Origin: Xylogone sp. PMI_703
Lineage: Eukaryota > Ascomycota > Leotiomycetes
Assembly: GCA_021399445.1 (NCBI GenBank)
Contig: JAJTUQ010000006.1
Coordinates: forward strand, 1,178,001-1,242,000
Reading direction: 5' to 3'
Length of the DNA stretch: 64,000 nt
How positions within the stretch are numbered: position 1 is the first letter of the stretch; every line of letters starts with the position of its first letter. Under the pieces are notes generated by a model. It searched no databases, was not told the origin of the DNA, and was given only the letters and a program-made list of their open reading frames with translations. A program made the translations under genes and the position numbers. Below, piece after piece: positions 46,101 through 58,177 of the stretch.

Positions 46101-49100
46101 ATAACAATGCGCAGCAGCGCGAAACAAATCGCAGGAACCAAAGGCTCTTCAGTCAAACGCGCACAGTGAAAAACGGCCACAATTACAGAGGTACAACCAA
46201 AAAAATACCGCACTTTCGCCTGCGTCACGTCATTAACCTTGCAGCCACTGAGCTAGAGAGAGAGACGTGCGAAAACATACGGAGGTAGTACCTGTGGTAG
46301 CTAATTGGACTTCATTCGCATCCTCAGGAGTAGTATGGGGTAAGATAGAATATATACCGTGGTTAATAATATTAAGAATGAACGTAAGATGCAGAGGGGT
46401 TTCTCAACTTCCAATCATCCACGGTGCTGTGCGACAAAATCCAGGGCACATACCTGATTGGCCAGTGCATCACGTAGGTAGGCGAACGCCCTCGCGCACC
46501 ACGGCGAAATTCGAGTTACACAAGGAAAGCAGACGAGAAACAAAAAACTTGACCACCGCGCGCAACCCAGTGAGAGAACAGTGACACCACACTCCGGTCT
46601 GCTTCAGGGGGCCTCTCGCACCGCACACCAAACCCAATCGCGCAGGTGCTTCCCGCCCAAAAGTGCCCCAAAGGCACCCCCAGGCACCTCCAGACACCCT
46701 AAATGGTGACGGACGCTGTTAGTGGCTGCGCTCTCATCGTAAGCACGGCCAATCGCGATGCTCCGGGGGAAAGGTCCTTCTCTGCTCTCAATAATGCAAT
46801 TCCAACATGCTGTACGACCCTTACCGGCAGAAGGAACTAATATTGGCTGACGGGCTCCCTTTCCTGCACACTTCGGGCCCCCTTGCAGAAGGATCATTTC
46901 ACTAATGCGCACAAGTGGATTGGCAAGCTTTTTGCCTGTTCGTTTATTTTCAATGGTGTCTATTGGTCTGGTCCGGCTCTTGTCGGCCTCGGCCTAGATG
47001 ACCATGTAATATCGCCGCCGGTAGATACCAGAGGACAAGCGATCAGTTGATTACCTATCTATTTGGTCGTAGATACTATCTTCTGTAGATATTCCACTCC
47101 TAAGGAATCTGTGGTTGTGTTTCCCTTCCATTTGCAATGCCTATAGTTGCTTCTCAGGAAGAAGCAGAGAAAGAAAGAGAGCGTGCGTGGGACATGCGTG
47201 CCAAAAAGGGCCGCCCAGGATGAACCAACAAGTAGTCCCATACTATTGCCAACAGTAGCCGCAGAGCTAGCAAGGAAGACGGCGAGACCGCAACAAGTAC
47301 AGCGGCATATACTGTATTACGGGTGTATTTCCTTCGTATTTCCGTATAGCACAGCATAAATAGCATACTGGTTACTTACTCATCGCTGACAACGCCAATG
47401 TCAAGTGCCGTACTCTCCCATACATTGAGTTGAGTTTGGTCTCATTTGATGACTGCCAATAGCACATGCATAGACGCGTATACTGAAATTTATTACAGTA
47501 TGTAACAATCAATACGTTTTGCAATTACTAAAAAAAGAATTATCCGCCGAGCTTTGTATGGAAATTACCAAGCAGTGTAAAAAAATAATCGTATAGGTAA
47601 ATCATTGACATAATCCTCAAATCATTCCCAAATAAATAATAAACCTCCGTAGTTGACAAATGATCGAGAGAGTATAATGTGGCAGGCAAAGTCCCAACAC
47701 CATATCGTGGTGGAAGAAAAAACCGGTTTTCTCCCTATTTTTAGGGAACGGAGATAACTAGACATATGACTGGAGATAATTACTCAAGGAAACAAAAAGA
47801 TGTGGCAGGCGGGAAGACAGGTGTGTATACATGAGTCTGTGAGTCCTGCGTGTGAGGAGGCTCAGGTCCCTCTAACAATGCAGCATGACCGTTACATAAT
47901 TCTGCATTCTTCCCTTTTCGGGGTCGTCCGTCAAAGCTGATGTTGCCCGGAGGATGGAGAAGAGGTTTGAAGATTAGTGATGACAGCGATGACATCTCAA
48001 GTTTGCCTTGGTCAGTATAAGGTTTGTAGTCATCATTATGCATTTATCTTCTAGAATGAATACTTTTTATGCCCGCCTCTCGCTCCGCAGGGGTTGCGGT
48101 TACAAATACAGGTCTGTTCTCTCCGTAAAGAAAAAGGCTGGAAGGTTTTCTACAGCAGTATGCTTCTTTTCCTTGGATATGTTGCTTTCTGACATCCATC
48201 CATCCATCTGGTCCATTTCTCCTTTGCAAATCCATACTGTAAGTGATATTCCCCCCCCAGCCATTGTATCACTTCTCACCAGCCACGATGCAATCAAATA
48301 CATCTCACAAGTCAACACACAGACGCGGTACCTGGATTGAAAAAATGACAGCAAAAGAGACAAACAGACAGGCAGACAGGTGTCCAACAAGTATCCAACA
48401 TGCCCCCAACATCCTCTATGACCCAACTGAACCCTGCCGGGAATCCCCATTCCTCCCTGACACCGACCCCCTTTTTTTCTGCACACCCGCCTCCGCCTCC
48501 GTGGTTCCTCAGAAAGAGCAGTCAGAGAGCCTCATCCGGGTGTCAGAAAACTATCCGAGTCGGAGTAAGAAAAAAGCCACCTATATCCGCATTCTCTGCG
48601 AATCTTCTTCCCCTTTCGTCTCGTGTTCTGTGGGGATGTAATGCTGAGGCGTGCGAGAGATTGCTTGCTAATTAATACGGTAAGAAACCGTTCATGATGG
48701 TTGTCTTTAATAATGGTAAGACGCTTGTGTCGAGGTGAGAAGCCAAGATGAGGCGCGGGTATGAGAGTCCAGTAAGCTGCTTGTCCTTACGGAGAACATT
48801 CAGCTCCAAGGTGCTTGGCGTATGGAAACAAACCCGAACGCGTCGTGGGATTATTATCCACCGCATCGCGAGTCCAGCATTACTGCTGCTGTAATCAGCC
48901 CGGGCCTGGCAGTCATGTCCCGGACGGTTAGGACAGTAAGCACTCCTTATTGATCTGCTGTAACTGCAACGGTACACAGTAAGTCTCTAATTTCTTCACT
49001 AACTGTCAACTCACGAAGAACTAGAGTTACCACGTCAACAGGAATCCATTCCACTCTCTCACACCTACTCACTCGCATAGTAATCTACAGAGCCCTAGAC

Positions 49101-49698
49101 CTTAGCTGCCAGAAATCTTCGAACAGGGTAAAGAGAAAAAAGCACGCGTCCCGGCTGGCCGACACCTAGACGCGGTATTGGTTCGATTCGGATTTGAAGG
49201 ACAAAGAACAAAAGAAAAAGGAAAAAAAGAGATGTTATCCTCAGAAAGAAATATCATTACAACTTCCGAATGGTCCATTGTTCATAAAACTATTAATACA
49301 AGTGGTTTGGAATCATTCTTTTCCTGCGTGTCAAAATTCCGGTTTGTGCGTGCATGTCTCCTCAACCCTCCTTTCCCCTTAATATCCCCAAAGCAAAATG
49401 TTAATTAGCGCCGATGTTGATCCTCCTAAATGTCCCAATTATGTTATAGTGGTATGCTGCGAAAAAAGACCAGAAACCCAAAAAGAAGAAAGCAACAAAT
49501 GCAGTTTCCCAGACGCCTGACCCTCCTACCCTCCCGATTTGCTATCGCTTCCGAATTATGTTGTTTCCATCTCTATTGAATAAATCGTCTCTACTGTCTA
49601 ATGGGTGTGTTGAATGAAAGACACGAAGAAGAATTAGGTATCTAGCGAGAGGAATCTAGAAGAAAAGAAGAAGAAAAAGAAATATGATAAACACCCCC
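43176..49698. other. 6.5-kb stretch without a convincing gene
   Basis: It contains the chitinase promoter side and the 3' side of SEC2, which points toward it. The longest frames (minus 43361-44122 with 253 codons, plus 44141-44635) overlap other open frames in GC-rich sequence, have no domain signature, and look random. Purine-rich GGAGG patches lie at about 44975-45015 and short tandem TGCCCTCGCTC copies near 45905-45935. CTCCGTA/TACGGAG words occur near 44601, 45671, 46278, 47645, 48121 and 48788. No tRNA-like B box with a matching A box was found. It could hold non-coding transcripts or a long chitinase leader. Confidence 0.45.
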
Positions 49699-52093
49699 TT
49701 AACTTTGCGCGTCCACGAAGGACCCGGGGATGGTGAGAGAAAGCCGCTTCACGCCATCCGGCTTCTCCTCGTGATGAGATAACTTGGTTTGAACTGACGA
49801 AATGGATTGTATCGATGCTCTCTTCTTGTCTGGCTCCTCAGACTTTGGCTCAGGGACCAATTCTACTTTTTCAGCGCTCTCCGCGCTCTCCTCTAGCTCA
49901 TCGATTTCGTCTTCGGCAGGGAGAGGAACAGAAGCAGGATCAATAGAAGATACTGGCTCTGATTCCGGCTCCGGCTCTGGCTCTTTGATAACAATCTCTT
50001 CGACAGGAGCAGAAGTATTGGCTGGCTCCGGAGCTACCGAGGGGGAAGGAGCTGGTTCGGCGGCAGCAGTGGAGGAAGGATTCTGAGGAGGAGCAGCATC
50101 ATCCTGTGCCGCCTGCCAAAGTCCCTCGGCCGTATCATCCCTCGAAAGATTCTTGCTCATTCTTTTCGTAGGTGGCTTCGTCGCATCGATAACTTCCACC
50201 GCCGGAACACTAGTCTCTTTCGCGCTCGCTTTCTTCTCCTGTTCCTTTTTCTCGTCTGATTGATGCTGTGCGGCAGGAATAACACCGCCGCCCATCCGGC
50301 ACCAGAACATTTGCTCCCTTAGTCGGACACTCTCCTCCCACGCCATCTTCTCCCCCTCTTCATCCTCCACTCTCCAGTGGCCGTCCTTCAAGACACGTAA
50401 GAAACCCAAGAAGTCGCAACTTGATCGCACACGGCCGAGACAATATCTGCATAGGGGGTATCGTTGGGAGTTTTCATTTTCGCTAGTTCTGAACCTATGA
50501 GTTCGAATGTGGGCGGGATCCTTCCGCGATTCTCCGCAAAGAGCACATGGGAATATGTACAGCTTTGTGTTTGATGGCATCGGATCTACCACAAGCGTCC
50601 CCTCGCACATAGCAGTAAGTACTGTCCTCCGGGCCAGCCAGGAGAGGCCGGGTGCCGTGTCGAGGCGTAATGTTGGTTCAATATCTTCAGCTAGAGCTCG
50701 TTTATAAAATTTGGTCTCCTTGAGAGGCGTTAGTGGTCCAGGAGCTGATGATGCGCTCACAGCAGAAGCTGGTGTGGTTGGCGTAGCAGGCGATGATCCC
50801 AATGTAACAGCTGTTGCGAGAGAAGTTGTAGAACCATTTGGTTGATGCCCATGAACCCCAGTGAGATTTGCGAATCCTAATCCAATACTTCCATACGACC
50901 CGCTTGAAGCTCTGTGGCCATAGACGTTTTTAGACATTCGTAATAAAGACATAAAATCATCGTATGCAGCCAGATCTGTCCGGAGAACCGGTTGGATTAG
51001 TTGAGTGAAACTAGTTGGATAAGATGGCTGAACAGGTTCTGGCTCCGAGGATGACTGGGTTGTTTCCGTCTCGTTTTTCTCATCGTCCTTGGACTCAAAC
51101 TTGGTTACAGCTGGCGTAGAAGGTGCAGTATTGTTTGTTAAATCATCCTTCTCCTCTGCCATATGCTCCAAAACCTGCTTGAGCTCAGCAAGTTGCTCCT
51201 GGTGCGATATTAGCAAGCTCTCAGTATCAGCAAGCTGCGCTTTAAGTTGTTCATTCTTCTTCTGAACCGCATCATGCTCTTTCTGCGCTTCTTCTCGGGC
51301 CGCAACAACCATCTACAAATTAATTAGTTAGAAAGATACAACCTATGTCTTGGAGCGGATAAATTTGCCTTATTTGCTTCCTCAAACAGAGCTGTCGTCA
51401 GATTCTCAAGTTCCTTCTCCATGCTCTTCTTGGCCTTCTCGATTTCCGCCCGCTGTTTCCTCTCCTCGGCGAGCGTCAAGACGAGCTTATTCTTCTCCAA
51501 ATCAGCCAGCGATTTCCTGATTAGGATGCCCCGAGAGACCAAATCGGTATGTTCTTTATCTCTCTGCTCCAGTTGCTTGATTCTCTCGTGTGCCACCTCC
51601 AATTCGTGTCGCGTTGCGGAAAGTGTATCGTCCAGGTTGGTCTGATGATTAATCGCATTGATTAGCTTGTTGCTAAGCGCCGCGACCTCATTGCTCAGAT
51701 CGGGATGTTGTTGAGGTGCCGGCGAGACATTTTCAGTTGAGGGAGTTACATTTCGACTTCGAGGATCAGGAAGAGTGCTCATATTCTCATCGTCGTTATC
51801 ATAGGGGGTGGACTTCCGAGACACTGGGATCCTCGGGGACGGGGAAACCGTGGCCATTGCATTGAGAGAGGATGTCGACGATGCTTTCGATACCAATTTC
51901 GATGCTATTTGAGAGACCTTTGTTGGAGTACTTGAAGGCGGACGTATGGATTGAGGAGGCCGCGGGGAGGGTGAAAGTGGGCTCTGGGTCCGGCCAGTGA
52001 TATAGATGAACCTAGAGTGGAGGCGGCTGGTTAGCTGGATCCGTTGAAATCACAATGTGGCGAGGAATAATCCAGGCGCACTTACTCAGACAT
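49699..52093 (-). CDS. SEC2: Rab GTPase exchange factor Sec2 (Rabin8-like)
   Basis: Three exons, complement(join(49699..51312, 51369..52011, 52086..52093)), 754 residues. The first coding exon is just 8 nt (ATGTCTGA), joined by a 74-bp GT-AG intron that gives MSEFIYITGRTQSPLS. A coiled coil at about 100-280 contains the Sec2 GEF core LTTALFEEANKMVVAAREEAQ, the region that opens Sec4-type Rabs. A downstream Cys-rich region, FPCALCGESR...RYPLCRYCLGRVRSSCDFLGFLR, matches the conserved C-terminal half in fungal Sec2. The last 200 residues are acidic and disordered. Sec2 acts on post-Golgi vesicles at sites of polarised growth. The second intron is GC-AG; only that border produces the conserved EEANK-MV junction. 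Confidence 0.88.
51313..51368 (-). other. GC-AG intron in SEC2 (intron 2)
   Basis: A 56-bp intron with donor AAG|GCAAAT, branch CTAAC and acceptor GTAG. Reading through meets a stop after LYLSN. The GT at the internal GTTGTA would leave a 31-bp intron and the wrong frame. The GC donor joins EEANK to MVVAAR as expected for Sec2. Confidence 0.8.
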
Positions 52094-53522
52094 CGCAGAC
52101 CGGATATTCCAGTGTCGTGGGTTGCTGGTCCAGAGGGTGGATGACGGTCGCGGTTCAATTGATGTCGTCGCCACAGGACCCAAAGTCGAGCCGGAGCTCT
52201 TGGGCTCTTTGGCAGCCGAGTTGCTGTGGAGTTGGACCACAGCCTGATCTGAGCGCACGTGCGTCATCTCGACAAGCACCGAGTGCGACCTCGTATGTCA
52301 GGCACCAAGCTCCTCCAACCGCCGTCCTCGGTCTGGGAAGAGTTGATATTTGTTCGCTGCGAAACACGTTTGCGGATTCTCCTCTCCTTGGCCCTTTCCT
52401 AGATCCACAGGCTGAGGCGCGCCAATTGTATTTATAGATCTGTTCTCTTTTCTTATTGCCCCTGCATGGCTGCACGATGCCGTGGATCTTTGCCAACTGT
52501 TCGACACGCATCTCCACGTCACACTAGCCGCAACCTTCAGAGTCCTGAGTAAAGAACCTGCAAGGGAAAAAGGAAAAGGTATACACAATCCCAACAGCTG
52601 AAATCTGCTCGTCTCATAGCATGCATATTGAGTAAGATATGCCATAGCATGTGACAATGAAAAAAGACATTCCGGCGCGATAAATTAATGAGAGTTTCCA
52701 AATGATTTCGTGTTGATAACTGGTTCATCGTACAGGTCGCCTTGCCTTTGGGTGTCTGATATCTGTTTCAACGGTGATTTCGATCATCCAACTCCAGTTG
52801 CCATTAACAAATGTGTACCAAATCACCACTGCTACAAGCAACAATGCTTCCATGGAGGCTGCCATACTGTATCCAAGTTGTACAAAATTGTTTCTTCGTT
52901 TAAAAACCGGATATTCGCTTGAACAGTATCAAGATAATTCCTGAAGAGCGCAACCCACACTTTGTAATATATATCAGCTGAAAAGCCGCACACTTGGTAC
53001 AGAAGAACACGTCGTCCAGTCATCGCAATACTTTTCTAACCGCCACATCTCAATCCTCTAGTGGAAGCAGGATTGAGACATACGTATCTATACATGACGC
53101 TAGGCTCCCATCTGCACGTCCAACACATCGGGCCACGCCAGATTCTGATGTAAAAATTTATTCCCTTTCTGTGATTAACTGCTCAATGATTTCTGAGTCA
53201 CCTATCACAGTGTTGGGTGCAACTTTATTCTCCCAAAACCAAAGCATAGGGAATCTTGGTGACCACGAATAACCACTTGCTCAAGTCAAGAGCGCCTAAT
53301 GTTGGCGCCCTATCAAGACAGCTTGGAAATTGTAAGAACACGAGTACAACACATTTTAGCATAGTGATGTAGGAGAGCCATATATCGGATTTGCATAATA
53401 TTTATCAAAGCTTTTGTACCTAATCGTCTACAATATTATACAGTAATGAGACACACTTGAGGCAGATGTATTGTACAAAGTTCTTGCATTCCATACGGAA
53501 GTCCACTCCTTCTACCTATAAT
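52094..53522. other. Intergenic region between SEC2 start and RRT8-like gene end
   Basis: A 1.4-kb SEC2 upstream region, GC-rich over 52100-52500 and AT-rich beyond. A CACGTG lies at about 52256. No protein gene recognised. Confidence 0.5.
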
Positions 53523-54714
53523 CTATTCAACCTTCTTGGGGTCATTGGATGAGGTCGCTGTGTCGGCCGTTGTATTCATTTTGGTCTCAATGTCTGCAGC
53601 CCAGAGAGCAGCACCCACTATTTCACTAGTTAACTCATGAGTTGATTATCAAAGTCCTGGTTGCACTTGCCTGTATTGGTGAACGAGAAGAAAATCGACG
53701 CAACAGGGACAAGCTCTAGGAGGGTGGCAACAGTACCAAACCTGCGATTTGGGTGAGTCACTGTAAGAGAAGCAGTCCAAATAAAGCAAGAAGGAAATAC
53801 TTACGCAGTATACGCGGCAGTATGCTCTTCCAGCCACTGTTCTCTTTGAGAGTTTGACCAATTCTTGAGTTGAAAGTACTGTCGATAAAACCGTCAATAC
53901 ATAACCCGAACATAAATGCTGTGAATAAACTTGCCCGTGTATGAATCATCTTTCCACGACTCCTCCCCTGAATCATCACAAACATCGCTGTTCCAACAAC
54001 TAAGGCACGAGTGAGAAGCATATTCGTTTCTTAAGAGAATGTAGATGTAACAAACCAGGAATAAAGTTCAGAGGAAGATACATTACGTATCGGATAATTG
54101 CCGTTGGTGTAAACCTTTCAAATGATCTCTTGAACGTCTTTCCAAGCTTCGCAACTGGATCCCGCCCAGCTTTCAGCTGTCTACCACTAGAGACTACCTC
54201 TGATTGATTTTGTGCAATCAATGTCGCATCAAAAACATCAACAAGCGCATCCTGAATAAAAAAGGTGCGCGAAAGTAGTAGAATGATAATGGAGCTTTCA
54301 CTGAAAACCAGAAGAACGGCAGCGATGATAGCTAGAGGCCCATTAACTAGGGCTAGAACTGCCATTTGCGGAACATAAGTGAAAATAAACATAAAAGTTA
54401 TAACGCCAATAGATAGCGTTATGGTTGGCACAATCTTTTGGAGAAGAGGTTTCCATAAAGACTGATGACCGAGGAAGTAGAAGATGCCCTGATTAACAGT
54501 GAGATTTGTTTATTCGAAGAAGAAAAATAGGGCATACATTAATTGGATAGAGATAACTTCTCGACTTTACAACAGCTTGAGCCAGATCTTTCGTTTTATT
54601 GAAATCTTCTATTCTATGACGTTGTTAGTGAAGAGGATAAAGTCAATAAAGTTTAAGATGAACTGACGCTATCTCCTTGGCTTTAGCCTTAGTAGACTCG
54701 AAGTTGCCTGGCAT
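53523..54714 (-). CDS. EI24-domain multi-pass membrane protein, outer spore wall RRT8-like
   Basis: Seven exons, complement(join(53523..53617, 53671..53741, 53805..53878, 53935..53999, 54056..54488, 54538..54613, 54668..54714)), 286 residues. The reconstructed protein runs MPGNFESTKAKAKEIA, GIFYFLGHQSLWKPLL, then membrane segments TITLSIGVITFMFIF and AIIAAVLLVFSESSIIILLL. It ends with RYFQLKNWSNSQREQWLEEH, TLLELVPVASIFFSFTN and GAALWAADIE. This matches the fungal EI24/RRT8 family, linked in yeast to spore wall and lipid droplets; in filamentous fungi the role is unknown. Introns 4 and 6 start with GC (GCAAGT in both); the other four start with GT. Without the GC donors the conserved segments fall in different frames, which is why no single long frame is seen. 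Confidence 0.75.
53618..53670 (-). other. GC-AG intron in RRT8-like gene (intron 6)
   Basis: A 53-bp intron with donor ACAG|GCAAGT, branch TTAAC/CTAG region and acceptor AATAG. It joins FTNT to VGAALWAADIE. A GT four bases downstream gives a frameshifted, quickly terminated product. Confidence 0.82.
53879..53934 (-). other. GC-AG intron in RRT8-like gene (intron 4)
   Basis: A 56-bp intron with donor CGG|GCAAGT and acceptor GACAG. It joins MIHTR to YFQLKNWS, the order conserved in the family. The overlapping GT donor leads to the wrong frame. Confidence 0.82.
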
Positions 54715-55040
54715 GTTTATGTAGTTTATTATTTTCAGTTTGGGGTTGTATTGTAACTCTTATTATGACTTGAAGTGTTGAAGTGTTCACGTTTTGTGGT
54801 GGCAGGATTTTAATATATCTGTTTTTGATACAAGAACTATGACGTATTACAATCGCTTCTCGCCAATGCCACCATGTATGGTACACACATACGACATATA
54901 GGGACCGTCACGTCCTTAGCGTTCTTGATCAAGTTCTTTTGAATAGACCCTGCTGCAAGAGCTGAGGTGGGGTTTATTCATTACGTCTATTGAATTTAAT
55001 ACTTTTTTGATACTATACAATTATCAGGGATACAGATATG
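54715..55040. promoter_or_regulatory. Upstream region of RRT8-like gene
   Basis: A 326-bp AT-rich spacer between the RRT8-like start and the MEF2 stop, both on the minus strand. It must contain the RRT8-like promoter and the MEF2 3' end. No motif stands out. Confidence 0.45.
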
Positions 55041-57817
55041 TTACACGGCCTTCTCTCTGGGCCCTGAGAGTCTTTCAAATTTGTCAACACTCATCACAAA
55101 AGTTCCTCTGCCAGCAGTTAAACTCCTTAAGTGTTTCAAGTAACCCACCATCTCCTTTAATGGGACTCGAGCCACGATCTGTCGCTGCTGACCTGGTCCA
55201 CTCGTGCCTAGAGAGCTGGGTGCGAAAGGGTCTGGAGGTGCATAGATTTTGCTAGGGTTAATTGGAGGTGCGTTGTCTTCAGCTGATTCCATATCGCTAT
55301 CCTGCTCCAGAGATAGGATATGGCCTCCGCGTGCAGATGAGATATCATGAATCACTCCACCGAGAGAAGCCTCATCACAACTGATAGTCACATTCATCAC
55401 TGGTTCCATAAGCCCAATATCACTAGACTCGAACGCTTCTTTAAGTGCGGCTTGAACGGCATGACGAGCAGCTGAAGATATTGCTGCAGCGGTGGTATTT
55501 GGACCGAAAATGTCCTTGTTTGGATCGAATGTTAAGGTGACATGACTAGAATGAAGCGGGAATGCCCGTCGAGGTCCCCGTGCGAATGCTGCTGATGCAC
55601 CATTGATTAAAGCTGTTTGGACAGTGGCTATGGATAGGTCGGGAGGCAGCGAGGTTCCATCACTATCCTCATCAGCCAAAAGTATCAGTATCGTGAATGC
55701 ATTCCCATCGTGGATCATCGTATAGCTATTGTCAACAGCCTCCTCCATAGGCTCAATAATTGCTTCGCATCCTGCTTGACCCCTTTTCCCAGCCACCTCC
55801 CGGTCGTAGACAAACCGAATGGATGAAGTCGGAGACAACACGCACTCTCTATAGCTAATTTCAATGCTTCCCATCGTTGCTTTGGCCTTAAAGTCATTCA
55901 CAAGGCGATCTCTTGCAATCTCAAGATGCAGCTCTCCCATTCCACTAAGTAGCATTTGTCCCGACTCTTCGTCAATATTGACATGCAAGCTAGGGTCCTC
56001 CCTCAGTAATATCTCGAGTACTTCTTTGACATTCTTCTCCTCACTAAGACTATGAGGTTCGATAGCCGCAAAGAAAACCGGAGGTGGCACTTCTATCGGC
56101 TTTAAATGTAACGTATTCAGGGGTGGATGAGGTCCGATTTTTGGACTTGCTCCGCTAAAGCACACTAGAGTGTCACCTGTCCGAGCATACTTGAGACCTG
56201 CAATTACACCGATCTGGCCAGCCGGAATGTTTGATATTTCAATAGCATCCGATGCTTGCATTTGAAGTAATCGCTGTGCTCTTTCAGTGAGTTGCAGACC
56301 TGTGTTCCATAATGGAGCATTTCGTTGGATGGCGCCTGAATAAACGCGTACGTAGACAAGCACCCCACGACGAGGATCGTTGACTACCTTGAATGCTAGT
56401 GCGCAGGATTCAAGATGGGGAACAGTCAATGCAGTAGGGGATTTCTTCGTGACTTGTCGAGGTGACTGCTGTTTATCCAGTAAAAGCTTACCATTAAGAA
56501 GATCCGATAAGTGAGCGGTCTTGTTACCCAGTCTGATTTCAGGGTCTAACCTCTCTGTAGGATCAGGAAGAAAATCGTTCACAGCGTCCAGAAGAGGCTG
56601 GACGCCAATATTTCTGAAACTGGCCCCAGCAAAGACAGGAATCAACCGCCCAGATCCTTGAAGTACACAGCGTCGTATGCTGTTCCTTATTGCCTCGGGT
56701 GGAATGGCTAGGGCATCATCATCATGTTCCAGCCATATTTCTAGCAGACGCTCGTCAAATTCACATAAATTCTCCACAAGTGCGGAGCGTGCGTTTATAA
56801 TCTCAGCTCGCAAATTTTCATCCTCTTGTGCAAGCTCGTCTAGAGAAAAATGTTGGATCTCCTTGCCGTCGCCGCCTTCCTTCCACTTTAGAGCACATAA
56901 GTTAATGGCATCACCAACACCAGTGAATCGACCGTTTCCACCCTCCCACCAAGGTATCTGACAGACAGCTGGGAGGCCCCGTAAACGTGACCCGACCTCC
57001 TTAACAGTCCTTCCGAACGCAGCACCATCTCTATCGAGTTTGTTCACAAACACAAATCGAGGGATGCTGTATTTGTTAGCTTGCGCCCATACCTTTTCAG
57101 TCTGAGCTTCAACTCCAGCAACTCCATCGAGAATACAGATTGCACCATCCAGGACTCTTAAGGATCTGAGAACCTCAAAGGTAAAATCAGCATGCCCTGG
57201 GGTATCGATGAGATTGACAGTATGTCTGGTATGCGATCTTGGACCTCCTTCAATCGGAGAATCAGAGCCAGTCGGCGGCCAATGAAACGTCACTGCAGCA
57301 GACTGGATCGTGATACCTCTCGCTCGCTCTGCAGGGAGAAAATCGGTCACAGTGGAGCCCTCATCGACATCTGACAGTATTAAAGTTAGAGATTTGAGTT
57401 TTAGGAAATCTCGAACTTGAAATATTAAAATAATCATATTGCAAATTAAAAAACATAACATGAAATTTTGACTCTGAGAAAAGGAACAGAATAAAAAGGT
57501 GAAACCATGCTAATTACCTCCTATGCGCCTGGTGAATCCACTATAATAGAGCATACGCTCAGTGGTAGTTGTCTTACCCTGATAAACATTAATTTGCCGT
57601 AACAGTTAAGCATTGAAATTAAAAATCTTACAGCATCGATGTGAGCAATAATACCGATATTTCGCGTAGTCTTCAGGAGATTATCGTGTGCCGAGCTATG
57701 AGATGAATATCGGATGAAATTCCTGGGAACGCAACATCCTGGAAATGTAGGCAAGGAAACGCCTCGAGAGCGTATGTGCCATAATTGACGCCTTCCGGCA
57801 CACGCCAAAAACCTCAT
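55041..57817 (-). CDS. MEF2: Mitochondrial ribosome-releasing factor 2 / elongation factor G2
   Basis: Three exons, complement(join(55041..57370, 57518..57578, 57632..57817)), 858 residues (yeast Mef2 about 819). The Arg-rich N-terminus without acidic residues ([19 protein letters not shown]) looks like a mitochondrial presequence. GTPase motifs: [13 protein letters not shown] (G1, split by intron 1), ARGITIQ (G2), DTPGHADF (G3) and NKLD (G4). EF-G domains II-V follow, including GMGELHLEI and the C-terminal [11 protein letters not shown]. Mef2/RRF2mt works with RRF to split mitochondrial ribosomes after termination and does not drive elongation. Assignment to MEF2 rather than MEF1 rests on long insertions and divergence from elongating EF-G and is good but not absolute. 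Divergent from VPS17. Confidence 0.87.
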
Positions 57818-58177
57818 CACCTAATCATTGTCTATATAATAGAGTCAAGCATCGTCAAAAAAATAGTGTTTTTGAGATTCTACATATTGTCCTCGCTTAG
57901 CGTCTAATTCAACGCCAGGGTGCTTACTCCGCATACATCGACCATATAACGGCGTTCCTGCAGTGAATACTGTAGCTCGATAGTGGTCTCAATCAGCTCC
58001 GACGCGGAACATTGGGTTGAAGTAATCGCACAGGGTCTGTGGGCTAGAATTCAACGTGAGCCCATTGAGATCGAGGTTGAAGATATCATTCCTGGTGACT
58101 TCTCGACGTCATCGGCCCTGATTTCCACGTGCTCGCACCGTCCGTTCTAGCAGCAGGCGCACACCTCCAACGTCGAT
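57818..58177. promoter_or_regulatory. Divergent promoter region, MEF2 / VPS17
   Basis: A 360-bp region between divergent start codons. A CACGTG lies at about 58126, some 50 bp before the VPS17 start. No other feature seen. Confidence 0.45.

Noticed and set aside
46267..46697. Small overlapping ORFs in the gene-poor region
   Set aside because: Both strands open in short frames, no signature or signal peptide, consistent with chance.
49150..49200. GGTTCGATTC word resembling a tRNA B box near 49180
   Set aside because: No A box or foldable cloverleaf upstream within tRNA distance.
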